Shown piece by piece: positions 37,176 to 46,067 of a stretch of DNA of 64,000 nucleotides. The DNA is taken from contig NZ_LR134117.1 in assembly GCF_900635445.1 (NCBI RefSeq), positions 372,001 to 436,000 of the forward strand, read 5' to 3'. Origin of the DNA: Serratia odorifera (GTDB lineage Bacteria > Pseudomonadota > Gammaproteobacteria > Enterobacterales > Enterobacteriaceae). How positions within the stretch are numbered: the first letter of the stretch is position 1; every line of letters begins with the position of its first letter. The translations under genes were made by a program, and so were the position numbers. Below the pieces are notes generated by a model that saw nothing but the letters and a program-made list of their open reading frames with translations, did not search any database and was not told the DNA's origin.

Positions 37176-38744
37176 TTATTTACCCTTGCTGGAAAACAGC
37201 GAGTTAAAGAAGCTGTACAGGGCGTCGCCGGCAATAAAACCGGCGGCCATGATTTCCATCGGCGTACGGCCTTTATCTCCCCAGCGCTTGATAATCAGGA
37301 TGCGCAGCGCGATCCCGACGATCACCGCCCAGCCGGCCAATGCGTTGTTGATCAGCAAGCCGGTGGCCAACAGTACGCCAAGCTGGCGCTTCGGCCCGCC
37401 GATCCACTGTACGATGGCGCCCGGAATCGCCCATACCAGCAGGCTCCAGGCGATCCCTGGCTGGGCACCGGCCTCGATGGTTTTGGCATACACCCGCGCC
37501 ACCGGCGGCACCAGATCCTGCAAGAAATAGCTGCTGTAGGAGAAGTACACCACCGGAATGGCCACCACAAAGGCAATCAACGCCGCGCCCAATTGAATAC
37601 GCCGCCCCAACAGCTCCTGCTGCAGGTCTTTGCCATGCCCGCGCAGGATAAAACCGGCCTTGAGATCGAAGCCCATATCCGCAAACGCCGGCCCGGTTGC
37701 GGCGGTGAAGCCGGTCAGAATACACAGCGCCAACGGCGGGAAACCGATCAAAATGCCGATAATCAGGGTTATCAGCGCCACGGCAAACGCCGGGAACCAG
37801 CCGGAATGCATCGCCGCAATGCCGACAATCAATTCATGCACAAAGGCGGCAAAGGCGGCATAAATCACAAACAGCACCAGCAGGGTCAGTGACATTTCGC
37901 TGTACAATCCACCCGCCAGCGCCAGCAGCGCGGCGATCGCCACGTAGCCCACCGCGCCGAGGCCCAGCGCCTTGCGCACCTCGCTATCCGGCTGCGTGTG
38001 GCTGGAGCCGGCGTCGAGACGCTTGTTGCGAATCACCTGGATCACCTGGATCAACGCCACCAGCCCGGCGCCTACCATCACGCCGTGCGGAATATACAGC
38101 GCATTGATATCAACGCCGGCCACCGGTTCGGCATAGGCGCGCAGCAATAGACCCACACCGAACATGCTCAGCGCCCAGATATTGCCGATAAACGCGGTGC
38201 CAAACGCCGCCATCGGGATCTTCAGCATCGAGCCGGCAATGCCGATCGCTACGCCGACCACCAGCAACCAAGCCTGTTTGCCGCCTCGGTCACCGGCCTT
38301 GATGGCTTCCGCCGCCGCCACGCCCGGCGGCCAGGCATTGGCGGCCGGGAACACTTTGGTATCGAACAGGCGGTATAACAGATAGGCGTCCAGCAGCATC
38401 GCGGCCGCCACGCCGCAGAACATTGGCAGAATCAGCTGCGGTTGCCCCATGACATAGGGCACGGCAATCGGCATCAGCAAGCTGTTAGCCGCGCCGAAAG
38501 TGGCGGAAGAGATCACCGTCTGTGCCAGATTCTGCGTATGCACCGAACGATAGCGCTGGAAGAATTGCAACGGAAGACGCGCCAGCAGCATGGCCAGCAG
38601 CGCGCCGATAATCGAGGTATTCGGCGTCACGCCGAGCGTGGTAATAAGCTGCACGCCGATAATTGCGCCAATCACCGACAGCGCCACCATCACCAACAGC
38701 GTGCCGATATCCCGCAACGGATTGATTGTGGTATTTGGCTTCAT
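37176..38744 (-). CDS. OPT-family transporter
   Basis: This 522-residue inner-membrane protein belongs to the oligopeptide transporter (OPT/YSL) superfamily, which imports peptides, peptide-like compounds or metal chelates with protons. About 14-16 hydrophobic segments are visible, with family-type segments such as PLQFFQRYRSVHTQNLAQTV and the GHGKDLQQELLGRRIQLG loop. It is the first gene of the OPT-DUF1177-aroM transcript. A palindromic operator lies 66 bases before the ATG. The substrate is unknown. Confidence 0.88.
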   Translation of the reverse strand: MKPNTTINPLRDIGTLLVMVALSVIGAIIGVQLITTLGVTPNTSIIGALLAMLLARLPLQFFQRYRSVHTQNLAQTVISSATFGAANSLLMPIAVPYVMGQPQLILPMFCGVAAAMLLDAYLLYRLFDTKVFPAANAWPPGVAAAEAIKAGDRGGKQAWLLVVGVAIGIAGSMLKIPMAAFGTAFIGNIWALSMFGVGLLLRAYAEPVAGVDINALYIPHGVMVGAGLVALIQVIQVIRNKRLDAGSSHTQPDSEVRKALGLGAVGYVAIAALLALAGGLYSEMSLTLLVLFVIYAAFAAFVHELIVGIAAMHSGWFPAFAVALITLIIGILIGFPPLALCILTGFTAATGPAFADMGFDLKAGFILRGHGKDLQQELLGRRIQLGAALIAFVVAIPVVYFSYSSYFLQDLVPPVARVYAKTIEAGAQPGIAWSLLVWAIPGAIVQWIGGPKRQLGVLLATGLLINNALAGWAVIVGIALRILIIKRWGDKGRTPMEIMAAGFIAGDALYSFFNSLFSSKGK

Positions 38745-38809
38745 TACGTCATTTCCCCTGAATAACCCTGCAACAGCGAAAAGAGATATTTATGGCAATA
38801 AGGCACCGT

Positions 38810-38834
38810 CGCAGTTCCAATATATGGAACTGCG
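38810..38834. promoter_or_regulatory. Palindromic operator before the OPT operon
   Basis: CGCAGTTCCA, a 5-base spacer and TGGAACTGCG form a perfect 10-bp inverted repeat. Its core GTTCCA-N5-TGGAAC recurs before the iclR-type gene. Confidence 0.8.
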
Positions 38835-38960
38835 AGCAATTTAATTCCGTTATTACCGGCCCAACAAATATACGTATTATTTTAATCATTAAATCGTTGG
38901 CAAATTCCCTGGTATTGGCGCCAATGATTTAGGGTAACGGAAAAAGGCCTACTCGACGCG

Positions 38961-39734
38961 CTATGGGATCTGACGCCAATAATCATCACCGAGCTTTTCT
39001 GCCAATTGCCGTGAAACGGTCATTAATTCTAATAATACCTCGGCGGCGAATGGCTGTTCGACGCTCTGGGTCGGGAAAGACAAACACAGCCCGACGGTTT
39101 CGCTGCGATGCTTGTTGGTCACCGTGGTCGCCAGCGAGCTAATGCCCTGCAAGGTTTCATTACGCGCCAACGACCAGCCTTGCTGGCGGATCTGCGCTAA
39201 TTTTTGCAGCAGTGCCGCCAGCGTTTGTGGCGCATTGGGCGACGCCACCCGATAGCCGGCGGCAAAGCGCTCGGCCACCTGAGCGTCGTCTTCACGCGCC
39301 AGCAGCGCCCGGCCAACCGAGGTTTCCGCCGCCGGCGAGCGGCTGCCGACCGGCGTCACCACCTGCAAAAAGTGCCGCCCGGGAAATACGCGCATCACGA
39401 CGATTTCGCTGCCGTCCAGCATCGAAATATAGCCGGTACAGCTGGTCAAGCCACTGAGCTGCACCATACCAGCCGCAGCGTTGTCGACCATCGGCGTCGA
39501 CAGGTAATGACTGCTTACCGTCAGTAACAGCCGGCCGATTTTATACATGCGGTTTTGCGCATCACGCTCAAGCATCCCCTGGTTTTCCATGGTTTGCAGC
39601 AGCCGAGAAACGGTACTTTTTGGTAATGCCAGCTGTTGGACGACGTCGCTGAAAGAAATGCCCGGCTGGCCATGCGTCATGTGCTGTCGAGAAAACAGTT
39701 TTAGTACCGCTGCGGCATTTTCTAACGTCGTCAT
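38961..39734 (-). CDS. IclR-family transcriptional regulator
   Basis: This 257-residue regulator has an N-terminal winged helix-turn-helix (about residues 8-75: SFSDVVQQLALPKSTVSRLLQTMENQGML) and a C-terminal effector-binding domain (SRSPAAETSVGRALLA, GISSLATTVTNKHR). IclR proteins repress or activate catabolic operons in response to a small molecule. It is immediately upstream of, and co-oriented with, the OPT operon and shares its operator motif, so it most likely controls both. Confidence 0.9.
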   Translation of the reverse strand: MTTLENAAAVLKLFSRQHMTHGQPGISFSDVVQQLALPKSTVSRLLQTMENQGMLERDAQNRMYKIGRLLLTVSSHYLSTPMVDNAAAGMVQLSGLTSCTGYISMLDGSEIVVMRVFPGRHFLQVVTPVGSRSPAAETSVGRALLAREDDAQVAERFAAGYRVASPNAPQTLAALLQKLAQIRQQGWSLARNETLQGISSLATTVTNKHRSETVGLCLSFPTQSVEQPFAAEVLLELMTVSRQLAEKLGDDYWRQIP

Positions 39735-39744
39735 TGCGCTTCCT

Positions 39745-39761
39745 GTTCCACTATATGGAAC
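39745..39761. promoter_or_regulatory. Palindromic operator before the iclR-type gene
   Basis: GTTCCA-N5-TGGAAC lies 10 bases before the regulator's start; an overlapping GGAAC-CTG-GTTCC (39757-39769) adds a third half-site. It is the same core as at 38814-38830. Confidence 0.8.
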
Positions 39762-39980
39762 CTGGTTCCTGTTCGATAATTAGAAAACTAAAACTCGCAC
39801 AGTTTATCGTCAAGCAGTTTGTTATTTTCCGCGCAGTTGATTTATAGCGAATGATGCTGCTGAAAATAAAATTCATCAAAGATCGCGCAAATATTGCGAC
39901 TGGATAGCTGGGGATATGCGCTTATAAGCGATATAAGCAGAGGATCGTACTGATTTATTGCGTTAGCCAAGCAATAAAAT

Positions 39981-40000
39981 GAACCGGCAAATGCCGGTTC
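39981..40000 (-). terminator. Terminator after yaiA
   Basis: GAACCGGC and GCCGGTTC around a 4-base loop, followed on the minus strand by ATTTTATT. Confidence 0.75.
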
Positions 40001-40018
40001 TGCAAAACAGCAGGCGAC

Positions 40019-40213
40019 TTATTCGCCTAATGCTTTATCCTCGTAACGCCGTTTGGCATCTTTGGCTTCCTGTTCCGTCTCATGCTCACTGATCAGCGTA
40101 TCGGGCTTTGGAAAATCCGCACGCAATTCATACCAGCGAACCTGACTGCCCTGCTCGCCCTTGTCGATCGCAACGATACGAGCTTGTCTCGGATAGGGAG
40201 GTTTCTGTGGCAT
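40019..40213 (-). CDS. yaiA: YaiA family protein
   Basis: This 64-residue protein of unknown function is highly similar to E. coli YaiA (MPQKPPYPRQARIV, RWYELRADFPKPDTLISEH, EAKDAKRRYED). In E. coli it lies in the aroL-yaiA-aroM transcript; here a SnoaL-like and an AraC gene separate it from aroL. The ATG at 40213 has an AGGAGAG site and is preferred over an upstream in-frame start. Confidence 0.9.
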   Translation of the reverse strand: MPQKPPYPRQARIVAIDKGEQGSQVRWYELRADFPKPDTLISEHETEQEAKDAKRRYEDKALGE

Positions 40214-40272
40214 ATCGCTCTCCTGTGTGATTAACCTGTCGTTAAGTATAGACAATCACCGCGTTGCGTCAG

Positions 40273-40671
40273 TCAGTGGCGCCCCCCCAAGTCGCGATCG
40301 GCGCTATCGCCCGACAGCAAATGTGTCAGCTCGTCGCAGCGCACGATGCGTCCGGCACGGAGCGTAAAATGGGCCAACACCTGCACCTCGCAGCGGCGGC
40401 CATCGCATTTCTCCACCACCACCCGGTGGTGGGTCAGCACCGTTTCGCCCTGTTCCGCCAGCGCCAACACGTTTAGCCGCATACTGCGCGTCTGCTGCTT
40501 CAGCAACGCCATATGCTGCACGAACTGCGCATAATCCAGGGTATGGCCATCCACCTGCTGCTGGTAGTCCTGGCTGAAAAAGTCGGCAATAACCGCAGGG
40601 TGATGTTCCGGGCTGGCAACCACCTGCTGCAAAGCGCGAACCACGATTTCTGAAGGGGTAGAGGTATTCAT
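40273..40671 (-). CDS. SnoaL-like / NTF2-like protein
   Basis: This 132-residue cytoplasmic protein has the cone-shaped NTF2-like pattern: helices (SEIVVRALQQVVASPEHHPAVIADFFSQDY), an alpha/beta middle and a beta sheet (HHRVVVEKCDGRRCEVQVLAHFTLRAGRIVRCDELTHLL). The family includes small isomerases, cyclases and folding helpers, so function cannot be assigned. It is divergent from an AraC-type gene that probably controls it. Confidence 0.75.
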   Translation of the reverse strand: MNTSTPSEIVVRALQQVVASPEHHPAVIADFFSQDYQQQVDGHTLDYAQFVQHMALLKQQTRSMRLNVLALAEQGETVLTHHRVVVEKCDGRRCEVQVLAHFTLRAGRIVRCDELTHLLSGDSADRDLGGRH

Positions 40672-40773
40672 GGCATACTCCGTTAGACTGGGTTAAGCCA
40701 CCGATCATACCCCCGACGGCGGCTGGCATAATAACCACAGCAGGACCAAATATAACGTTAAACGGCCAAAAAA

Positions 40774-41496
40774 ATGCAATTACACAGCGAACGTTTACTG
40801 CATCCCAAGCAACACCTGACGCCGTGGCATCAGCATCCGCACGGGCAAATTTACCTGCTGACCCAAGGTATGATGGCGATGGAAACCGAACGTCAGCAAT
40901 GGGCGATGACCAGCGGCAGCATCGGCTGGCTGCCACCACAGTGCCGACATCAGGCGCAAGCCTGCGGCAACGTGGCGGGCTGGAGTCTTTACCTACCGCT
41001 GGCGCTGTGCGGCAAATTGCCACCACGGCCACAGCTGATACAGGCCAGTGCGCTGGTACAGGCGCTGGTGGAGCGCATCGCCGGTTTCCCGGTCGCTACG
41101 CTGACCGGCGCACAGCGGCGCATGTTGCAGGTACTGTTCGATGAAATGCAGGGGGAGCAGCAGCAAGCGCTGCAACTGCCGTTACCGCAGGATGCCCGGC
41201 TGCTGAAAATCGCCCGGGCGCTGCTTGACGATCCGGCCAATGCGCGCCGACAGGATGAATGGGCCAGTTGGGCCGGGCTGAGCGTGCGTAACCTGAGTCG
41301 TCTGTTTGTCACGCAGACCGGCATTGGCTTTGCCCGCTGGCGACAGCAGGCGCGGGTGATTCGTTCGCTGGAAGCCCTGTCGCGCGGCGAACCGATCGCT
41401 GCGGTGGCCGCCGATGTCGGCTATGACAATGTCAGCGCCTATATCGCGGCGTTTCGCCAACGCTTTGGCGTGACGCCGGGCATGTACTTTCGTTGA
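40774..41496 (+). CDS. AraC-family transcriptional regulator
   Basis: This 240-residue regulator has an N-terminal cupin effector domain (HQHPHGQIYLLTQGMM) and a C-terminal double helix-turn-helix (ASWAGLSVRNLSRLFVTQTGIGFARWRQQ and PIAAVAADVGYDNVSAYIAAFRQRFGVTPGMYF). It is divergent from the SnoaL-like gene and its 3' end nearly touches that of aroL. Confidence 0.9.
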   Translation: MQLHSERLLHPKQHLTPWHQHPHGQIYLLTQGMMAMETERQQWAMTSGSIGWLPPQCRHQAQACGNVAGWSLYLPLALCGKLPPRPQLIQASALVQALVERIAGFPVATLTGAQRRMLQVLFDEMQGEQQQALQLPLPQDARLLKIARALLDDPANARRQDEWASWAGLSVRNLSRLFVTQTGIGFARWRQQARVIRSLEALSRGEPIAAVAADVGYDNVSAYIAAFRQRFGVTPGMYFR

Positions 41497-41510
41497 GACA
41501 CCCAGCGCGG

Positions 41511-42035
41511 TTACTTAACCGTTTCCCGTTGCAGTACGCCGAGAATTTGCGCTACCACCTGTTGCGGATCGCCAGTACCGTCGAGCACGTGATGTGCCGC
41601 ATCCTGGTAAAGCGCTTCACGCGCCGCCAGCACCTCCAACATTTCTTCGGCAATCGGCCGACCGGTCAAAGTCGGTCGCTGGGTATCGTCGGGGGATCCC
41701 TCCAGCCGCTGTGCCAATACCCTGGCCGGGAGCGCAGATAGATCACCGTGCCATGCTGCTGCATAAAGCGGCGGTTCTCCTCCGCCAGGATCGCACCGCC
41801 ACCGGTGGCAACAATGGTTGACGGCTGAGTAACATCCTGCAGCGCGATGGTTTCACGGCGGCGAAAGCCCAGCCAACCCTCCCTGCTCGACCATTTCCGC
41901 CACGCTCATCTGCGCAGCCTGTTGCATAAACAGATCGGTATCGATAAAGCCAAAGCCCAGCGCCTGCGCCAGTGCCCGCCCAACGGTGGTTTTACCGGCT
42001 CCACGAGCGCCTACCATGAAAATGGTTTGTGTCAT
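41511..42035 (-). CDS. aroL: Shikimate kinase II (two compensating frameshifts as read)
   Basis: AroL phosphorylates shikimate in the common aromatic pathway. The P-loop FMVGARGAGKTTVGRALA and DTDLFMQ are at the start, and the lid and C-terminal region (RPTLTGRPIAEEMLEVLAAREALY) are near the end. One extra base lies in the C run at 41881-41883 and one is missing in the G run at 41728-41730 (plus strand). The two cancel, so the gene keeps exactly 174 codons plus stop, the E. coli length. Between the shifts the restored frame reads through WLGFRRRETIALQDV and VATGGGAIL. Sequencing error is likely. Confidence 0.92.
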
Positions 42036-42141
42036 TATGGGTGTCCCTTGTCCGGTGACGTTGATTGTATCTGTTACGCGCGCAGGCTATGGCGCGTCAT
42101 GTTCACGAAGGCGTTGTTGCTGCATCATACCGCCAACGTCA

Positions 42142-42181
42142 TGTATTTCAATCTTTACGATAGTGTAAATTTCATGGCACA
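42142..42181 (-). promoter_or_regulatory. Two candidate TyrR boxes upstream of aroL
   Basis: TGTATT-N6-TTTACG (42142-42159) and TGTAAA-N6-GGCACA (42164-42181) resemble the TyrR box TGTAAA-N6-TTTACA and both keep the invariant G and C 14 bases apart. They lie 107-146 bases before the aroL start and overlap the 3' end of the GNAT gene. E. coli aroL is TyrR-controlled. Confidence 0.5.
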
Positions 42182-42670
42182 ACGGCTGCCCAGCGGCAAA
42201 CCGTGCTCGGCTTCACCCGCCATCTGACTGCGCAATGCCTCGGATAGCTCATGCGTCGCCAGGATCTCGAAACCTAGCGAACGGTAATACGGCGCGTTCC
42301 ACGGCACGGTGCGGAACGTGGTCAGCGTCAGCTGGGTCACCCCGGCCAGCCGCGCCTGGTCGATCAGATGGGCCAGCAACTGACGTCCTATCCCGCGCCG
42401 CTGATGTGCCGCGGCCACCGACAACTCGGCGATATGCCAGTTGGCGTCATGCGGCTGGACGGCGACAAATCCCACGATCTGCGCACCGTCTTGCGCCAAC
42501 CATTGATGCTGGCGAGCAATAAACTCGGCGTGTCGCTCCGCCGGCATGCCTTCGGCGTCGGCAATAAATGCCCACTGCGGCAATTGGCGAAAAAGCGTGG
42601 CCGCCGAGCGTTCAACGGCGATCAGTTGCGCGATATCTGACGACTGCGCGAGTCGGATGTTCAGGCTCAT
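42155..42670 (-). CDS. GNAT family N-acetyltransferase
   Basis: This 171-residue acetyl-CoA-dependent acetyltransferase shows the GNAT motif A (ELSVAAAHQRRGIGRQLLAHLIDQARLAG) with the pyrophosphate-binding RRGIGR, and motif B (NAPYYRSLGFEIL). The acceptor is unknown. An AGGAGCC site precedes the ATG. Confidence 0.88.
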   Translation of the reverse strand: MSLNIRLAQSSDIAQLIAVERSAATLFRQLPQWAFIADAEGMPAERHAEFIARQHQWLAQDGAQIVGFVAVQPHDANWHIAELSVAAAHQRRGIGRQLLAHLIDQARLAGVTQLTLTTFRTVPWNAPYYRSLGFEILATHELSEALRSQMAGEAEHGLPLGSRCAMKFTLS

Positions 42671-42756
42671 GGTGGCTCCTTTAACGCTGCGGCCGGCTAT
42701 TTAACCAGATTTATCCCGCGGCAGAAACCGGCCGCCGCAGCGGCCAGTGGCCGGGG

Positions 42757-44907
42757 TTAAAAGTCGACGCTGGCGCGCAGTACCACTTCGCGTGGCTCCC
42801 CCACGGCGATGCGCAGGTCGCCACCGCTGGAAGGATAATAGGTTTTATCGAACAGGTTCTTGACGTTGAGTTGCCATTTCACCCGATAACCGTTCACCGG
42901 CATGGTATAGGCGGCAAACGCATCAGCCACCGTGTAATGATCCAGATAGAAGCTGTTGGCAGCATCGCCTGGCCGACGGCCAACGTAGCGCGCGCCAGCG
43001 CCGATACGCATCTGATCGCCGCTGTACAACCCCGGAGAGCCCAGGTTCTGCGTCAGGAACAGTGAGGCGGTATGGCGTGCCACATTGGTCATTTCCTTGC
43101 CTTTGTTGTCCGGATCGTCCACCACCCGCGCATCGGTATAGGCATATGAACCGATCACGCTGAGGTTTTCGCTGATATTGCCGGCTACGTCCAGCTCCAC
43201 GCCCTGCGAGCGCACGCGCCCGGCGGTGCGGGTAACGGTTTCACCGTCCACCAGTTGGCTGACCATCACGTTGCGTTTGGTGATGTCGAACAGCGCCAGC
43301 GTTCCGGTAATGCCATTGGGTAACTCGACCTTGCTGCCCACTTCCCAGGCTTTGCCCTGCTCCGGCGGCAAAGAGCCAATCTGCGTAGCGATAGAGGAGT
43401 TGGGTTTGAACGACTCGGTGTAGCTGCCGTATAGCGATAGGTACGGCGTCACTTTGTAGACCACGCCGCCGCGCGGTACCAGCTTGCTGTCCGAACTGTC
43501 GGTATTGGTAACAAACGGCCGCCCTTTGCCGGCGAAGACGTCGAAGCTGTCGTAACGCAGTCCGCCCATCACCAACCATTTGTCGGTCAGTTGGATGGAA
43601 TCCTGCATGAACCAGCCGTAACTGGTGATATTCTCGCGTTGATCGCTGTCCTTGGCGCTGACGGCGGTGGACGCCGGCATTTGGCCATAAACCGGATTAT
43701 AAATATTGAAATCGCTGTTCTTGCTGCCGCGAATCATATCGCCACGGTAGGTGCGACTGTCTTCAAAATCAAAGCCGAACAGCAGTTGATGGTTGACATG
43801 GCCCCAGTCAACGTCGCCGTTCAGGGTCAATTGCAGCGCATTGGCATGGCTGACCGCATCGGCGGTAGCGTCGGCCTGACGCGTCAACGCGCCGGTTTCC
43901 GGGTTCAGCGCGGTGGCGCGCGCCTGATTATCGCTGTAGCTGTTGCGGTTATAGGCATACGTGAAGGCGCTTTTCCAGCGCTCGTTCAGCACCTGCTCGA
44001 TTTGCAGGGTGACGCTGTCCTGATCGCCGCGCGTGGCGTTGTAGCTTTCATCAAAGCGACGATCACGCGGGGTGTTTACCGGTTTACCGGTGCGCGAATC
44101 GATAATGGTGCCCCGATCGAACGGCGTCAGGTATTCCATATGCTCATACGCCAACCGCACGGTGGTGTTTTCGCCGTACCACATCAACGATGGCGCAATC
44201 ACCGTCTGGCGATTGCGGCCAAAGTTGCGCCAGTAGTCCGTTTCGTCGTGATCGACAATCATCCGGTAGGCAAAGCCGGAGGTGCCGAGCGGCCCGGTCA
44301 CGTCCAGTTGCCCGCCGCCGCCATTGAAGCTGCTGCCCCAGCCCTCAACGTGAGTATGTTGCTGCAACTGCGGCTTTTTGCCGATCATGTTGATCATCCC
44401 GCCGGGTTCGCCCATGCCGTACAGCATCGACGCCGGCCCCTTGAGCACTTCGACCCGTTCGGTGGTCGGCGTGAAGTTGCGTGCCTGGATCGATCGCACA
44501 CCGTCGCGCAAGATCGAGCCGTCGCGGTTATCGCCGAAGCCGCGCTTCATCACCGCGTCCTGGGTGCCGCCCAGCGTGTTGGTCTGGGTAATGCCGCTGA
44601 CGTTGTACAACGCCTCATCCAGACTGCCGACCGCCTGATCGACCAGCACCTGCTTTGGCACCACGTCCACCGCCTGCGGCACGTTGAGCAGGCTGGTTTC
44701 GCTGCGGGTGCCAGTCACGCTGGTCAGCGGTTGATAGCTTTCAACGCCGTTAACCGAACGGGTACCGACCACCACGATATTTTCCTGCTTGTCGGCGGTG
44801 GTTTCGGCCGCACGGGCAACGCTGACGCCAGCCGCCAGCGGTAGCACGCAGGCGCTCCACATCATTCGCTTCGTATTAATACGGCGAATGTATTTGTTAT
44901 TATTCAC
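42757..44907 (-). CDS. TonB-dependent siderophore receptor
   Basis: This 716-residue outer-membrane receptor has a signal peptide (ending VARAAE, about residue 34), a TonB box (NIVVVGT), a plug domain (VPQAVDVVPKQVL, ERVEVLKGPASMLYGMGEPGGMINMIGKKP) and a 22-strand barrel ending in the expected aromatic residue (LRASVDF). It resembles hydroxamate-siderophore receptors, but the ligand is not assigned. Its start overlaps the stop of the upstream binding-protein gene by 8 bases, so the pair is one operon. Confidence 0.92.
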   Translation of the reverse strand: MNNNKYIRRINTKRMMWSACVLPLAAGVSVARAAETTADKQENIVVVGTRSVNGVESYQPLTSVTGTRSETSLLNVPQAVDVVPKQVLVDQAVGSLDEALYNVSGITQTNTLGGTQDAVMKRGFGDNRDGSILRDGVRSIQARNFTPTTERVEVLKGPASMLYGMGEPGGMINMIGKKPQLQQHTHVEGWGSSFNGGGGQLDVTGPLGTSGFAYRMIVDHDETDYWRNFGRNRQTVIAPSLMWYGENTTVRLAYEHMEYLTPFDRGTIIDSRTGKPVNTPRDRRFDESYNATRGDQDSVTLQIEQVLNERWKSAFTYAYNRNSYSDNQARATALNPETGALTRQADATADAVSHANALQLTLNGDVDWGHVNHQLLFGFDFEDSRTYRGDMIRGSKNSDFNIYNPVYGQMPASTAVSAKDSDQRENITSYGWFMQDSIQLTDKWLVMGGLRYDSFDVFAGKGRPFVTNTDSSDSKLVPRGGVVYKVTPYLSLYGSYTESFKPNSSIATQIGSLPPEQGKAWEVGSKVELPNGITGTLALFDITKRNVMVSQLVDGETVTRTAGRVRSQGVELDVAGNISENLSVIGSYAYTDARVVDDPDNKGKEMTNVARHTASLFLTQNLGSPGLYSGDQMRIGAGARYVGRRPGDAANSFYLDHYTVADAFAAYTMPVNGYRVKWQLNVKNLFDKTYYPSSGGDLRIAVGEPREVVLRASVDF

Positions 44908-46048
44908 GAGTTAACTGACTCCAATAGGTCCCTGAAAATGGTATTGGCAAGAATTGCTGATACAGCTGTTGGAAGGTCTGTTGCGGGTTGATGTCGGCAA
45001 ACAGATCCGGATAAAACGCTTTGGCGAGCATTTCAACCGCCACCACATGGTAGGGGCTGAGATAGAAATTGTGCCAGAGGCTCCAGGCATGCAGGTTTTT
45101 TACCGCGCCGAGCTGGGCCAGCAGCGGCTGTTGATCGATCAGCCGGCGAAAACTGTCATCGGCCTGCCGCTGAGTCATCTGCGGCCCAAGCAGCAGGTCG
45201 GAATAGCGTTTGCCCTGCGCCCCAGCCATACCGGTGGCGATATAGACGTCAGGGTTGGCGGTCAGCGCGGTTTCCGGGTTCAGTTCGCCATAAACCCCCT
45301 TGATGCTGGCGTTGGCAATATTGTCGCCACCGGCAAAGGTGACCAAATCCCCCAGGTTGCCATGAGCGGCCGTCGTGCAGCAGGTTTCACGCCGGCCAAG
45401 GTGCAGGTGCAACATCACTTTGGGTTTCGTGCCGGAATAAGCCGCCAGCCGGTCGCGCACCACCGCCATATGCTGTTGATAAAAGGCGATGAAATCCGCG
45501 GCGCGCCGTTGTCGATTCAGCACTTCACCCAGCAGACGCACGCTTGGCACCGTGTTGTGCAACAGGTCGATACGCAAATCGATATAAATGACCGGGATCC
45601 CCGCCTTGCTTAACGCATTGACCAGCGACTGCCGATCGCCGTCTTCACGGGCATAGCGCGCCAGAATCACCAGATCCGGCCGTAGCGGGATCAGGTTTTC
45701 GGCATTTATCTGACGGAAATTGCCCGCGCCGATGACCGGTATGGTCTTGATTTGCGGAAAGGCCTGACTGTAAATCTGCCAGCTTTGCGCATCATAGCGC
45801 GCCAGATCCTGCGGCCAGCCGACGATGCGCTGCGCCGGATTGCCTGGCTCCAGCAGCGCCAGCGTATATAGCATACGGCTCTCCCCCAGCACGATGCGCT
45901 GCGGGTTGTCCGGCACCGTCACCGTGCGGCCAAGCATGTCGGTGACCGTCTTCGCCTGTAGCGAAAACACGACGAAAAACAGAGAAAGTACCAGCAAAGC
46001 GGGGAATTTACGCATGGGGGGCAACAAAACGGCAAAAGGTTTGCGCAT
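44900..46048 (-). CDS. Iron-siderophore ABC transporter substrate-binding protein
   Basis: This TroA/FecB-type periplasmic binding protein has a signal peptide (MRKFPALLVLSLFFVVFSLQA), the family start VTDMLGRTVTVPDNPQRIVL and an unusual Cys pair (RRETCCTTAAHG). I place the start at ATG 46048, where GAGAG is 8 bases upstream; earlier in-frame starts lie inside the Fur box, and ATG 46015 is an alternative. No permease or ATPase genes are adjacent. It is co-transcribed with the receptor. Confidence 0.85.
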   Translation of the reverse strand: MRKPFAVLLPPMRKFPALLVLSLFFVVFSLQAKTVTDMLGRTVTVPDNPQRIVLGESRMLYTLALLEPGNPAQRIVGWPQDLARYDAQSWQIYSQAFPQIKTIPVIGAGNFRQINAENLIPLRPDLVILARYAREDGDRQSLVNALSKAGIPVIYIDLRIDLLHNTVPSVRLLGEVLNRQRRAADFIAFYQQHMAVVRDRLAAYSGTKPKVMLHLHLGRRETCCTTAAHGNLGDLVTFAGGDNIANASIKGVYGELNPETALTANPDVYIATGMAGAQGKRYSDLLLGPQMTQRQADDSFRRLIDQQPLLAQLGAVKNLHAWSLWHNFYLSPYHVVAVEMLAKAFYPDLFADINPQQTFQQLYQQFLPIPFSGTYWSQLTRE

Positions 46049-46067
46049 GATAATCACTCTCATTATC
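46049..46067 (-). promoter_or_regulatory. Fur box of the siderophore operon
   Basis: On the minus strand the 19 bases read GATAATGAGAGTGATTATC, matching the consensus GATAATGATAATCATTATC at 16 positions. It abuts the chosen start codon and contains the ribosome site. Confidence 0.8.

Noticed and set aside
43591..44844. 417-codon open frame opposite the siderophore receptor
   Set aside because: Antisense shadow of a well-supported receptor gene; no family resemblance.
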